From CAZNSX01 sp964575845 (lineage in GTDB: Bacteria > UBA8248 > CAZNSX01), in the NCBI GenBank assembly GCA_964575845.1, contig CAZNSX010000004.1, positions 186,001 to 250,000 of the forward strand: a stretch of DNA of 64,000 nt, in the 5' to 3' direction. Positions within the stretch are counted from its first letter, which is position 1. Every line of letters begins with the position of its first letter. The notes beneath the pieces were generated by a model. The model ran no database searches. It saw only the letters and a program-made list of their open reading frames with translations, and was not told the origin of the DNA. The position numbers and the translations under genes are program-made. Of the stretch, positions 24,180-32,369 are shown piece after piece.

Positions 24180-25463
24180 ATGATAGTCTTTTTTCTCGGC
24201 CTTTTATTTGTGCTATTGTTTCTCGGTATTCCAATTGGATTCTCTTTGGGGATTATTTCACTCGCCAGTCTCCTGACCATTAATATAAGCTTGAAAGTCG
24301 CAGTTGTAAGAATTTTTACCGCGATTGATTCGTTTCCTATAATTGCAGTGCCGTTATTTATATTAGCTGGAAATATTTTTAGCGCGGGCAAGATGGCCGA
24401 AAGTTTAATTAATTTATGCGATATACTCGTGGGCCGGTATAGGGCCGGATTAGCTCAGATAAATGTGCTTGCGAGTATGCTATTTGGGGGCATAACCGGG
24501 GCCGCTGTCGCGGATGTTGCGGCTTTGGGCCGGATCGAGATGGATATAATGACGAAAGGGGGATACGACAAAGAATTCGCGTGCTCGCTGACTGCTGCGA
24601 CGGCCATAATTGGCCCGATAATCCCGCCGAGTATTCCGATGATAATATATGCCTATGTCGAGGAAGAAACTTCACTTGCTGGGCTTTTTCTTGCCGGAAT
24701 TGTACCTGGAGTGCTGATGGGGTTTTTAATAATGGTTTATAATTATTTTCTTGCTATAAAAAGGAATTACCCACGGAAAACGGTAAGGTACGGTATTAAG
24801 CAGGTTTTTTTAATTATCAAGGATTCATTATTGATATTGTTTATGCCTATAATCATATTAGGCGGTATCTTTAGTGGTATTTTTACTCCAACAGAAGCCG
24901 CCGGAGTGGCGGTTGTCTATGGATTAATTGTTTGCTTATTAATCACGAGAACTCTTAAAATCGGGGAGTTGCCTAAGCTTCTTATCAATACTGGAATAAC
25001 AACCGGTGTCGTGCTTATCATAATAGGAATGGCCCATATATTAGGATTCTACCTCGCGTATGAACATGTACCGACGAAGGTGGCATATTTTCTAATATCG
25101 TTGTCTAAGGATCCAACGGTTTTTTTATCCATTGTGGTTGTCCTTTTCTTGATTGTCGGATGTTTTGTTGATCCGACGACTGCAACTATTCTTTTGGTTC
25201 CGATATTAAAGCCAGCAGTGACGATGTTTGGAATTAATCCATTACATTTTGGGATTGTCGCAGTTCTGGCTCTTTGTATAGGATTATTGACTCCTCCGGT
25301 GGGTATCGTTCTGTACGAGACGAGCAGTTTACTTGATATTTCTGTGGAAAAATTAGTTGCGGAAATATGGCCCCTTATAGTTATAGAGATAGCTGTATTA
25401 TTGATTGTTACATATATGCCTTTCGTGGCATTATTTGTACCTAATTATTTTGGTTATCAGTGA
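24180..25463 (+). CDS. dctM: TRAP transporter large permease, DctM family
   Basis: 427 residues, about twelve helices. LFLGIPIGFSLGIISLASLL, the LASMLFGGITGAAVADVAAL segment, IPPSIPMIIYAYVEEETSLAGLFLAGIVPG and the conserved GLLTPPVGIVLYETSSL are DctM hallmarks. It is the sodium-coupled transport subunit. ATG 24180 has GAGAGAGAG directly upstream. Last gene of the AT-rich operon; 66 bases beyond its stop lies the right copy of the flanking repeat. Confidence 0.95.
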   Translation: MIVFFLGLLFVLLFLGIPIGFSLGIISLASLLTINISLKVAVVRIFTAIDSFPIIAVPLFILAGNIFSAGKMAESLINLCDILVGRYRAGLAQINVLASMLFGGITGAAVADVAALGRIEMDIMTKGGYDKEFACSLTAATAIIGPIIPPSIPMIIYAYVEEETSLAGLFLAGIVPGVLMGFLIMVYNYFLAIKRNYPRKTVRYGIKQVFLIIKDSLLILFMPIIILGGIFSGIFTPTEAAGVAVVYGLIVCLLITRTLKIGELPKLLINTGITTGVVLIIIGMAHILGFYLAYEHVPTKVAYFLISLSKDPTVFLSIVVVLFLIVGCFVDPTTATILLVPILKPAVTMFGINPLHFGIVAVLALCIGLLTPPVGIVLYETSSLLDISVEKLVAEIWPLIVIEIAVLLIVTYMPFVALFVPNYFGYQ

Positions 25464-25528
25464 ACGGGAGTTGGGAGATAAATCGAGTGGTATCGTTTGG
25501 AGGAAGGAGTCGCTCGGTGATTCGCGGT

Positions 25529-25543
25529 AAGCTGGTAACCAGA
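25529..25543 (+). repeat. right copy of 15-bp direct repeat flanking the island
   Basis: AAGCTGGTAACCAGA, identical to 18740-18754. The bases on both sides (GGTG...CGG before, CA-rich after) are also similar with small gaps. Composition returns to GC-rich shortly after. This copy lies in a convergent gap between dctM and a minus-strand gene end, where an operator would have no obvious promoter to act on. Confidence 0.75.
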
Positions 25544-25616
25544 ACAAAACAGAACACCCTACCCAATCTCTCCGCTGGGTATGAAAGGCCGCTGCAGGGT
25601 GAATACCACGGGGGGT

Positions 25617-26627
25617 TCAGTCTCTCCCGTCCATAAGCTCCCCTATCTCCACCGCCTCTCCCCTCTCTGCCGAGAGCAGAGCCCCTCTCACGACGGCAAG
25701 CGCTTCCAAGCCCACCCGGCCGTCGGTCTCGGGCTTAGTGCCTTCGGCCATGGAGCGGGCAAACTCAAGGAGCTCCTCCTCAACGATATCCACATCTGGA
25801 CACTCCAGGGGCGCCTTCTCCTCTCGTCCCCTCTCAAGGAGCCTCAGCCCATCGAAGCGGTCATAATAGAGGGAGGCGCGCTCGCCATAGAGGTTGGTGA
25901 AGGCCGTCCAGCGTGGACTCGCATAGTTGCTCCCGATGTAACCGACCGCCCCTGAGTGAAACTCAAGCAGGGTGCCGGTGACATCGGGCACGTCCCACCC
26001 TCGGCACCTCTGGCTTGAGAAGGCGGACACCCGCCTCACAGGACCCAGGAGATAGATGAGGTTATCCGCCACATGAACCCCCAGCTGCGTCAGGGGGCCT
26101 CCAGGATTTTCCTCCCTCCTTCCCGTCCAGTGGCCCTCGGGGAGGTCTCTCAGCCGGTCGTTGGAGTTATTGCCCTCGGCCTGAAGGATGGTGCCCAGGC
26201 GCCCGCTCTCCACCCACTCTTTCATCATCCGATGGCCTCCCAGCCGCCGGGTGCTGTGGCCCACCATGAGGAGGACACCCGCCCGGGAGGCGGCCGCGAT
26301 CATGGCCCTGGCGTCGGAGAGGCTGGTGGCAATGGGCTTTTCCACAAACACATGCTTTCCGGCTTCGGCCACGGCCTCGGCAAGGGTCTTATGGGTCGAG
26401 TCAGGGGCCGTTATGATAATCCCCTGGATGTCCTCTCTGGCCAGAAGTTCCTCGAGGCTCTCGGGAGATTCGCACCCAAAGGCCTTCCTGAACTCCTCCC
26501 TTCTCTCACGGGAGCGGCTCCAGGCGCCTGAAAGCTCCAGGCACGGAAGCCTCTCGATGACGGCCGCCACCTGGTGAGCCCAGCGCCCGAGGCCCACCAC
26601 GCCCACCCCCAGAGCTTCCTCGGTCAA
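25617..26627 (-). CDS. Gfo/Idh/MocA-family oxidoreductase
   Basis: 336 residues. An N-terminal Rossmann domain opens LGVGVVGLGRWAHQVAAVI, and the family motif VFVEKPIATSLSDARAM gives the catalytic lysine in EKP. The C-terminal domain has GGPLTQLGVHVADNLIYLLG. Members oxidise or reduce sugars, inositols or bile-pigment-like substrates with NAD(P); the substrate here is unknown. It ends the long minus-strand run that starts at 32175, 12 bases after the DUF362 gene. Confidence 0.92.
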   Translation of the reverse strand: MTEEALGVGVVGLGRWAHQVAAVIERLPCLELSGAWSRSRERREEFRKAFGCESPESLEELLAREDIQGIIITAPDSTHKTLAEAVAEAGKHVFVEKPIATSLSDARAMIAAASRAGVLLMVGHSTRRLGGHRMMKEWVESGRLGTILQAEGNNSNDRLRDLPEGHWTGRREENPGGPLTQLGVHVADNLIYLLGPVRRVSAFSSQRCRGWDVPDVTGTLLEFHSGAVGYIGSNYASPRWTAFTNLYGERASLYYDRFDGLRLLERGREEKAPLECPDVDIVEEELLEFARSMAEGTKPETDGRVGLEALAVVRGALLSAERGEAVEIGELMDGRD

Positions 26628-26639
26628 GGCCTTTCCCCC

Positions 26640-27608
26640 TCAGGAGGAACTCCCGGCATCCCTCCCCTCTTGGACCCGGATGATCCACTGGTTCTTGAGT
26701 GCGCTCTTCACCACCCGGGGGAGACTGAAACCGACCGACATCATCCGGGGAAGCTTGAAATCGGGCACAGCTATCGCCTCAAGGGACTCTCCCACGAGCT
26801 CGATTTCCCCCAGCTCAAGCGGACCTGCCTCCAACTCCTTGGCCGCCGCCAGAATTGGCCAGCTCTCAGCCTCAACCCCGAGGGCATGGCAGAGGATTCG
26901 GTCAAGGGCAACAGCATCCTCACTCGCAAGAAGGATGCCCAAGGGCCTGGGGCTGCCCTTAACGGGCCCATTTCCCTCCATAGCGATAACCCCGTCCACG
27001 ATGTTGAGTGTGGGCCTCACCAACTGGTAGACCTCCACCAGCATGAGAGCGAAGTAGTTCTCGTAATTTCCGGCCTTGAAATGCCACCAGGCCTTCCGCT
27101 TCCCCGGAACGCAGCCGAAGCAGTTCTTGACGGCGCCGCTCAGGAGGAGCTGTTGATGGGCCTTGAGCTTGGGGAGGTTTATTATGACATCGGCTTCCAG
27201 CACGGCCCTGTCGAGGGTGAGGCGCCGGTAGACCCTGCCCCCATGGTTTTCCACCCTTATGGGATGATTGAAGGGAACGAGAGGTATGCCCAACTCTTCG
27301 GATACCTTTTTTAAGCCCGCGCTCTCGGCCACGCGGCCGAGGCTTCCCCAGGCTGGGCTATCCCCTATGAAGGGCATGCCGCCAGCCCCGAGCACTCTCT
27401 CCGCCACGCGCCTCACAAGAGAGGGGTGAGTGGTGACAGCCCCCTCGGGCTCTGAGGCCCTCAGAAGGTTGGGCTTTAATAGAACCTTAGCCCCCGGGTG
27501 GACGAAGCGCTCGATGCCGCCAAGGAACTCCAAAAGCCTGTCGAGGGCGGGATTCAGTTCGGCCTCTGAATAGCTCCCGCACCTCTGGGCCGCGACCTTG
27601 ACACCCAT
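26640..27608 (-). CDS. DUF362 family protein
   Basis: 322 residues of DUF362: VLLKPNLLRASEPEGAVTTHPSLVRRVAERV, GDSPAWGSLGRVAE, INLPKLKAHQQLLLSGAVKNCFGCVPG and NIVDGVIAMEGNGP. Many DUF362 proteins carry an added ferredoxin domain; this one does not. The function is not known. ATG 27608 has GGAGG upstream and the gene follows the coiled-coil gene by 20 bases. Confidence 0.9.
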   Translation of the reverse strand: MGVKVAAQRCGSYSEAELNPALDRLLEFLGGIERFVHPGAKVLLKPNLLRASEPEGAVTTHPSLVRRVAERVLGAGGMPFIGDSPAWGSLGRVAESAGLKKVSEELGIPLVPFNHPIRVENHGGRVYRRLTLDRAVLEADVIINLPKLKAHQQLLLSGAVKNCFGCVPGKRKAWWHFKAGNYENYFALMLVEVYQLVRPTLNIVDGVIAMEGNGPVKGSPRPLGILLASEDAVALDRILCHALGVEAESWPILAAAKELEAGPLELGEIELVGESLEAIAVPDFKLPRMMSVGFSLPRVVKSALKNQWIIRVQEGRDAGSSS

Positions 27609-27628
27609 GCTCTGGCCTCCGAGGAAGC

Positions 27629-27952
27629 CTATCCTTGCTTTTCCTGGCTGATTGCCTCTATTTTCTTTTGCTTCTCTTCGATAAGGGTCTGCTTTTCATT
27701 ATTGAACTTCTCCTTAAGACCCTCGATGAGGGCTTCGGTTTCTCCCGGAGTCCAGCGCCTCAGGGCCTCCTTGATCGTTTCCTGCAACATGATGTCTTTC
27801 TCGGCGACCTTGGCCTCGTACTCCTTCTCCAGCTCAGAGATTCTCGCCCTCTGCTCCTCGCTCAGGTGTTTTCGCTCCAGCCGACCCTCCTCAGCCAGCC
27901 TCTCCGTCTTCTCCATGGCCAGCTCCCAGGCACTCTTCATCCCATCCGACAT
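27629..27952 (-). CDS. small coiled-coil protein, function unknown
   Basis: About 107 residues, very rich in Glu, Lys and Gln, and helical throughout; heptad-like runs from LEKEYEAKVAEKDIMLQE and LIEGLKEKFNNEKQTLIEE predict coiled coil. No family is recognised. The start ATG 27952 (MSDGMKSAWE) has GGAGGATT six bases away and sits two bases after the stop of the upstream redoxin gene, so it is probably translated with it. A scaffold or chaperone-like role for a neighbour is possible but unsupported. Confidence 0.7.
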   Translation of the reverse strand: MSDGMKSAWELAMEKTERLAEEGRLERKHLSEEQRARISELEKEYEAKVAEKDIMLQETIKEALRRWTPGETEALIEGLKEKFNNEKQTLIEEKQKKIEAISQEKQG

Positions 27953-27954
27953 CC

Positions 27955-28521
27955 CTAATCCTCCCCTTCCCATTCTCCCGGAAAAGGCTCCTTTTCAAGC
28001 AGGGAGATGAGCTCATCCGCTTCCACCCTATCGCCCGAGTGTCTTCCCCTGTGAGCAAAGCTTATGAGGCCCTTTTTATCTATGAGAAAAGTGGCCGGAA
28101 ATCTCCCCAGGTCCCCTTCTCCCCGTCTGGGGAGAAACCCTTTGGCGAGCGCTTTAAGGGCGCGCGCCAGGGCTTGGGGCCGATATATACTGAGAAGCGA
28201 AGCTTTCCCCACCCCGTAGAGGTCGTAGACCGTTCCCTCCTCATCGGCCAGAAGGGGGAAGGGAGCCCTGAGCTCAGACGCCAGGGAATCAACCGATGCC
28301 CGAGGTGAGGGGAAGAGAGCAAGCACCTCCGCTCCCAGTCCCGCAAGCATTGAATAGGCCCCGGAAAGCTGCGCCAACTGCGCACGGCAGACTATTCACC
28401 CTACATGGCGCAGGAATATAAGAGCGAGGGCCTTCTCCTCCCGGTAGGAACCGAGGCTCACGGTTCTACCGCCTGAGGCGGGAAGGCTGAAATCCGGGGC
28501 CAGGTCCCCAACTCTGAGCAC
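27955..28521 (-). CDS. peroxiredoxin-like selenoprotein (in-frame TGA read as selenocysteine)
   Basis: Read from GTG 28521 (AAGGAGGAG five bases upstream) the frame gives MLRVGDLAPDFSLPASGG, the classic AhpC/TSA-type opening, continues to IFLRHVG, meets TGA at 28398-28396, and resumes at once as IVCRAQLAQLSGAYSML to a normal stop at 27955. Total 188 residues with the TGA as residue 42. Peroxiredoxin-like relatives have a cysteine exactly there (FRHFGCxxCR), so the motif here would be Sec-x-x-Cys with Cys45. A stem TGCGC/GCGCA with loop AGTTG begins 12 bases after the TGA, as bacterial SECIS elements do. The cofactor machinery (selA, selB, selC) is not in the window. A plain reading would give only a truncated protein from TTG 28377. 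Likely a thiol-dependent peroxide or disulfide reductase. Confidence 0.85.
28370..28384 (-). promoter_or_regulatory. candidate SECIS hairpin after the in-frame TGA
   Basis: On the coding strand TGCGC pairs with GCGCA around the loop AGTTG, 12-26 bases downstream of the TGA codon. Size, position and the GT in the loop match bacterial SECIS elements, which recruit SelB inside the coding region. Confidence 0.6.
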
Positions 28522-28598
28522 ACTCTCCTCCTTCCGCTTCTTCTAGATTTTAACCCAGTTTCTTTCCGGAAATATAAGAGAAAAACTCTTTCGAGGGT

Positions 28599-30560
28599 TT
28601 AAGGCTTGTACGCCAGGGCTGCCTGGTAGACTTTCTCTTCGATGAAGAGCTCGACCAGCTCTTGATCCAGGTGTCCCTCCTTGGCCTCCATCCTCAGGGT
28701 GTCAAGGGCGTGCTCTACGCTCACCGCCTGCTTATAAGGGCGGTCGGACGCGGTGAGGGCGTCGAAAATGTCGGCAATGGTCATCATCCTGGTCGGAAGC
28801 GGTATCTCGGGGCCTGTTATCCCCCGGGGATACCCCGTCCCGTTTACCTTCTCGTGATGGCCATAGGCGACGACGGGGATCTGGGCCAGGTCGCCGGTCC
28901 AGGGGATTTTGTTCAAGAAATGGAAGCTATGGATTACGTGGGACTCTATCTCATGGCGCTCGTGGACGTTCAGGGTCCCCATGGGTATGGAGAGGTTGAA
29001 GAGCTCGTTCTCAGTGAGGTATGGACGCTCCTGGCCTTCGGCGTCCCGGTAAGTATGCCGGGCTATTTTGAGGATCTCCTGGAAGCGGTTCTGGTCAAAG
29101 ACGGTCGGCTCGGTGGCCTCTTGCACAAGGTGCCGGAAGCGCTCGATCTCTTCGGCCCTCGCCTCAAACTCCAGCTCAAGCTGAGCGAGAGCCCCCTGAG
29201 CTCCCTCTTCACCCAGGAGGAGAATCTGCTCGAGCTTTTGCTGCGCGAACTCCAGCTCCAGGCTACGCCTTATGAAGTCGAAGCGGCTGTTCACAAGCTC
29301 CAGCTCCAGAGGGTAGAGCTTCTTGGCCTTGACCAAGATGTGCTCCCTGACGCCCACCTTTCCGAAATCGTGAAGGAGGGCTGCATAGCGAATCTCTCTT
29401 ATCTGCTCCGGGGGAAAATGCACTTCCCGCCACTTTCCCCAGGAGATGCGATTAACAAGCTCAGCCAGCTCAACCGTCATGAGGGAGACCCGGGCGGAGT
29501 GCCCCGAGGTGGCAGGGTCGCGCTGCTCGATGGCCGTTACTGAGGCCCTTATGAAGCCCTCAAAGAGCCGGTTTATGTCCTCATAGAGCCGGTCATTCTC
29601 GAGGCACACGGCAGCCTGGCTGGCGAGGGAGCGAACGAGAGCCTCCTCCTTCTCATCATAGGCGATGACGAAGTTCTCAAAATCAGCCTCCTCCTTGAGG
29701 CGAATGGCTTTATCGCGCTTTCGGTTTATAAGCTGAAGAACGCCGATTATCCGGTCCTTGTGGTCAATCATGGGGACAGTGAGCATGGCCTTTGTTCTAT
29801 AGCCGAGCCTCTTATCGAAGCTCCGGTTAAAGGAGTACTCTACTCCCGGGGGAAGTTCATAGACGTCCTCAATGTTGAGGGTCTCGCCGGTAGCGGCCGC
29901 GTAGCCAGCGAGGCTTCTCCTGTCCACGGGGATGGTGTGCTCGGTGAAGGGAAGGCTCTCTACCGAGTCGTTCTGGGCCACCATGAACCGGAGGCGCCGC
30001 TCGTTGGGGTTCCCTTCGAGGCCTTCTACCAGATAGAGGCTTCCGGCATCTGAGCCCGTCGTCTCACGGCTGAGGGTGAGGATAAGGTCCAGAAGCTTCC
30101 TCAGGTCACGCTCCGCCGAGAGGGCGATGCCGATTCGGTTGAGGTTGTGCATCTCGGAGGAGAGATGTTTTATCTCCTGCTGCTGTCTTTCGGTGGCGGC
30201 GCGGGCCTGAAGATGCTGGAAAGCACTCCTCGCGGCAAGCAGGAACTGACGGCGGCGGAGAGGAAAGTCGAGTGAGAAGAAGACGGCCTGGGGGGGAAGC
30301 TCTTCGGTGAGGTCCGGCCCGCCGGTCCCGTTCACGACCAGAAGGCCCCTCTGCCCGGGCCCCCCTAAAAAGGAAGCAAGGCCCTCATGGCCGTTTCTTC
30401 CCATGAGGGCTCTGTCCAGGAGGAGGAGCTTGAGTCCCTTCCCGGAGAAATCCTCTCCCTCAAGGGAAGGTATCTCTTTGAGCTCGACCTCCTCCTCACT
30501 GAAGGTCGAATGGAACTCGCTGAGATCGTGCGCGCTTGAGTGATATATTGTGCCCTTCAT
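28599..30560 (-). CDS. GAF/HD-GYP-type phosphodiesterase-like signalling protein
   Basis: 653 residues. After a poorly conserved N-terminal domain (1-115, possibly receiver-like) there is a short coiled segment, then a GAF domain at about 150-320 (LRKLLDLILTLSRETTGSDAGSLYL, MLTVPMIDHKDRIIGVLQLINR). An HD-GYP domain follows, with HSARVS, LLHDFGKVGV and HHEKVNGTGYPRG. Between the HD motif and the HHE/GYP part there is an insertion of roughly 100 residues with a helical, Glu-rich stretch. HD-GYP proteins hydrolyse cyclic di-GMP or related nucleotides. ATG 30560 has GGGGAG upstream. It lies 30 bases after the adenosyltransferase gene. Confidence 0.88.
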   Translation of the reverse strand: MKGTIYHSSAHDLSEFHSTFSEEEVELKEIPSLEGEDFSGKGLKLLLLDRALMGRNGHEGLASFLGGPGQRGLLVVNGTGGPDLTEELPPQAVFFSLDFPLRRRQFLLAARSAFQHLQARAATERQQQEIKHLSSEMHNLNRIGIALSAERDLRKLLDLILTLSRETTGSDAGSLYLVEGLEGNPNERRLRFMVAQNDSVESLPFTEHTIPVDRRSLAGYAAATGETLNIEDVYELPPGVEYSFNRSFDKRLGYRTKAMLTVPMIDHKDRIIGVLQLINRKRDKAIRLKEEADFENFVIAYDEKEEALVRSLASQAAVCLENDRLYEDINRLFEGFIRASVTAIEQRDPATSGHSARVSLMTVELAELVNRISWGKWREVHFPPEQIREIRYAALLHDFGKVGVREHILVKAKKLYPLELELVNSRFDFIRRSLELEFAQQKLEQILLLGEEGAQGALAQLELEFEARAEEIERFRHLVQEATEPTVFDQNRFQEILKIARHTYRDAEGQERPYLTENELFNLSIPMGTLNVHERHEIESHVIHSFHFLNKIPWTGDLAQIPVVAYGHHEKVNGTGYPRGITGPEIPLPTRMMTIADIFDALTASDRPYKQAVSVEHALDTLRMEAKEGHLDQELVELFIEEKVYQAALAYKP

Positions 30561-30590
30561 CTTGGGCTCCCCGGGGCGGGGACTCCCCCC

Positions 30591-31103
30591 TCAGCATCTC
30601 TCCGCCTCCCGGGCCATGAGAAAAGTGACGTCGGAGAGACGGTTTATGTATTTGAGAAGGACGGGATTCTCGATATAGCCCTCGTCCCTCATCCTCACGA
30701 CCCACCTCTCGGCCCGGCGGATGATGGTAGTAGCGAGGTCCAGGGCTGCGGAGCCTGGGTTGGCCCCGGCCATGGTCCAGCCCGTGAGATGGATATGCTC
30801 CTCATAGCGCCGTACCGCTTCATCGAGCCTCTGGAGCATGCCCTCGGTCACCTTTTTCTTGAGCTCCCCCGCCCTCCCTTTGGGTGTGGCCAGCTCCCCG
30901 TTCAGTATCACCAGCTCCTGCTGAATTTTGAGGATTTCCCCCTTGAGCAGTTCATCCTTAACAAGAGACCTGGCAAGACCCAGGGCGGCCATGGCTTCGT
31001 AAACAGCCCCATAGCTCTCACACTGCAGGTGATATTTCGGGACCCTCTCCTCGAAAAGAAGGGAGGTCTCCCCCTTGTCTCCTCCCCGGGTTGTTATCGA
31101 CAT
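30591..31103 (-). CDS. cob(I)alamin adenosyltransferase, PduO type
   Basis: 170 residues with the PduO-type ATP-binding motifs: TRGGDKGETSLL at the N-terminus, GANPGSAALDLATTIIRRAER and KYINRLSDVTFLMARE near the C-terminus. It transfers the adenosyl group of ATP to cob(I)alamin to form coenzyme B12. No B12-dependent enzyme gene is adjacent. Start at 31103, four bases after the stop of the dehydrogenase gene upstream. Confidence 0.93.
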   Translation of the reverse strand: MSITTRGGDKGETSLLFEERVPKYHLQCESYGAVYEAMAALGLARSLVKDELLKGEILKIQQELVILNGELATPKGRAGELKKKVTEGMLQRLDEAVRRYEEHIHLTGWTMAGANPGSAALDLATTIIRRAERWVVRMRDEGYIENPVLLKYINRLSDVTFLMAREAERC

Positions 31104-31107
31104 GACT

Positions 31108-32175
31108 TCAGCCCTTATTTAGCCTTTTTATGATATCGTCCCCCACCTGGCGGGTTGTGGCTCTGCCACCCAGGTCAGGCGTCTTCACCTCACCCTGCGC
31201 CAGGTTCTCCAATATGGAAGCCTCAAGGCGCTCTGAAGCTTTTCTCTCTCCGAGGAAATCCAGCATCATCGCGGCCGAGAAGAGCTGGGCCACGGGGTTG
31301 GCGATGCCGCGGTCGGCAATATCGGGTGCCGAGCCGTGGATGGGCTCGAACATGGAGGGATATTTCCGCTCCGGGTTCAGGTTGGCGCTGGGTGCGAGCC
31401 CCATGCTCCCCGCAATGGCCGCTCCGAGGTCAGTGATGATGTCGCCGAAGAGGTTGGAAGCGACGACCACATCAAACCTCCTGGGGTCTCTCACAAAGAA
31501 CATGCAAGCCGCATCCACGAGGTATTTGGCGGTCTTCACTTTGGGGTATTCCCTGGAGACCTGATCAAAGACCTCATCCCACAGGACAAGCGTATAGCCC
31601 TGCGCATTGCTCTTGGTGATGGAGCTGACATGGCGGCGGCGCCCCATGGCCGCCTCAAAGGCCGCCCTCATTATCCGCCCGCACCCCCTGCGGGTGAAAA
31701 TGGCTGTATGGACGGCGACCTCCTCGGGCGTCCCCCTGTAGAGACGACCTCCCGCGGGGGCATATTCCCCCTCGGTGTTCTCCCTGAAGACCAGCATGTC
31801 GATGTCTTGCGGGCTCACGTCCCTCAAGGGGCTCCGCGCCCCGGGGTAGAGCCGGATCGGCCTCAGGTTCACGTAGAGGTCGAACTCTCGCCTGATGGGA
31901 AGGAAAAAGTCCCCCAGAGTGAGGTGGTCGGGAACCTTCGGGTGGCCGACGGCGCCGAGGAGAATGGCATCGAAACGGGAGAGGCGCTCGAGGAAATCCG
32001 GAGGGGCGAGGCGCCCCTCCTTGAGATAGTGGGGGCTGCCCCTGGGTAATTGGGAGACGGCGAGCTTACGGGAGGGATCGAGAGGGGTGAGGGCCTTAAG
32101 GGCCCTCACGGCTTCAGCTACAACCTCAGGACCGATGCCGTCTCCGGCAATAACCGCTATCCTGTAGCTTCCCAT
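31108..32175 (-). CDS. isocitrate/isopropylmalate dehydrogenase family, D-malate/tartrate dehydrogenase-like
   Basis: 355 residues of the beta-decarboxylating dehydrogenase family. IAVIAGDGIGPEVVAEAVRAL opens it; DMLVFRENTEGEYA carries the substrate-binding arginine, ITKSNAQGY the catalytic lysine region, and SNLFGDIITDLGAAIAGSMG and FEPIHGSAPDIA the metal and nucleotide sites. The VRENTEGEY-like form and lack of LeuB context favour the DmlA/TtuC group, which decarboxylates D-malate or tartrate with NAD. ATG 32175 has GGGAGGA upstream. First gene of the run down to 25617. Confidence 0.88.
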   Translation of the reverse strand: MGSYRIAVIAGDGIGPEVVAEAVRALKALTPLDPSRKLAVSQLPRGSPHYLKEGRLAPPDFLERLSRFDAILLGAVGHPKVPDHLTLGDFFLPIRREFDLYVNLRPIRLYPGARSPLRDVSPQDIDMLVFRENTEGEYAPAGGRLYRGTPEEVAVHTAIFTRRGCGRIMRAAFEAAMGRRRHVSSITKSNAQGYTLVLWDEVFDQVSREYPKVKTAKYLVDAACMFFVRDPRRFDVVVASNLFGDIITDLGAAIAGSMGLAPSANLNPERKYPSMFEPIHGSAPDIADRGIANPVAQLFSAAMMLDFLGERKASERLEASILENLAQGEVKTPDLGGRATTRQVGDDIIKRLNKG

Positions 32176-32369
32176 TTTTTGTCCTCCCTTATTCTAAGAT
32201 GCGCTCGAAGCTCAGAATTCTTGGGGTACCTGCGTCAAATTCCTCTCATTATAAACTAGGGGCACTCTCGTGGTCGGGCTTTTCTCTGAGCTTCCATTGA
32301 AGGTGGCTCGCTTCGGTGTTAACATTCGGAGGTGCTCGTTTCGGCCTTAGAGAGAAGAGGGGGTGAGAG

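Noticed and set aside
27955..28377. A separate short redoxin starting at TTG 28377
   Set aside because: It lacks a ribosome site and the N-terminal half of the fold; the missing half is encoded in the same frame directly upstream of the TGA.
32176..32369. TPP riboswitch ahead of thiE
   Set aside because: A CTGAG is present, but the second conserved block (ACCTGATCTGGATAATGCC-like) is not, and the spacing is wrong.
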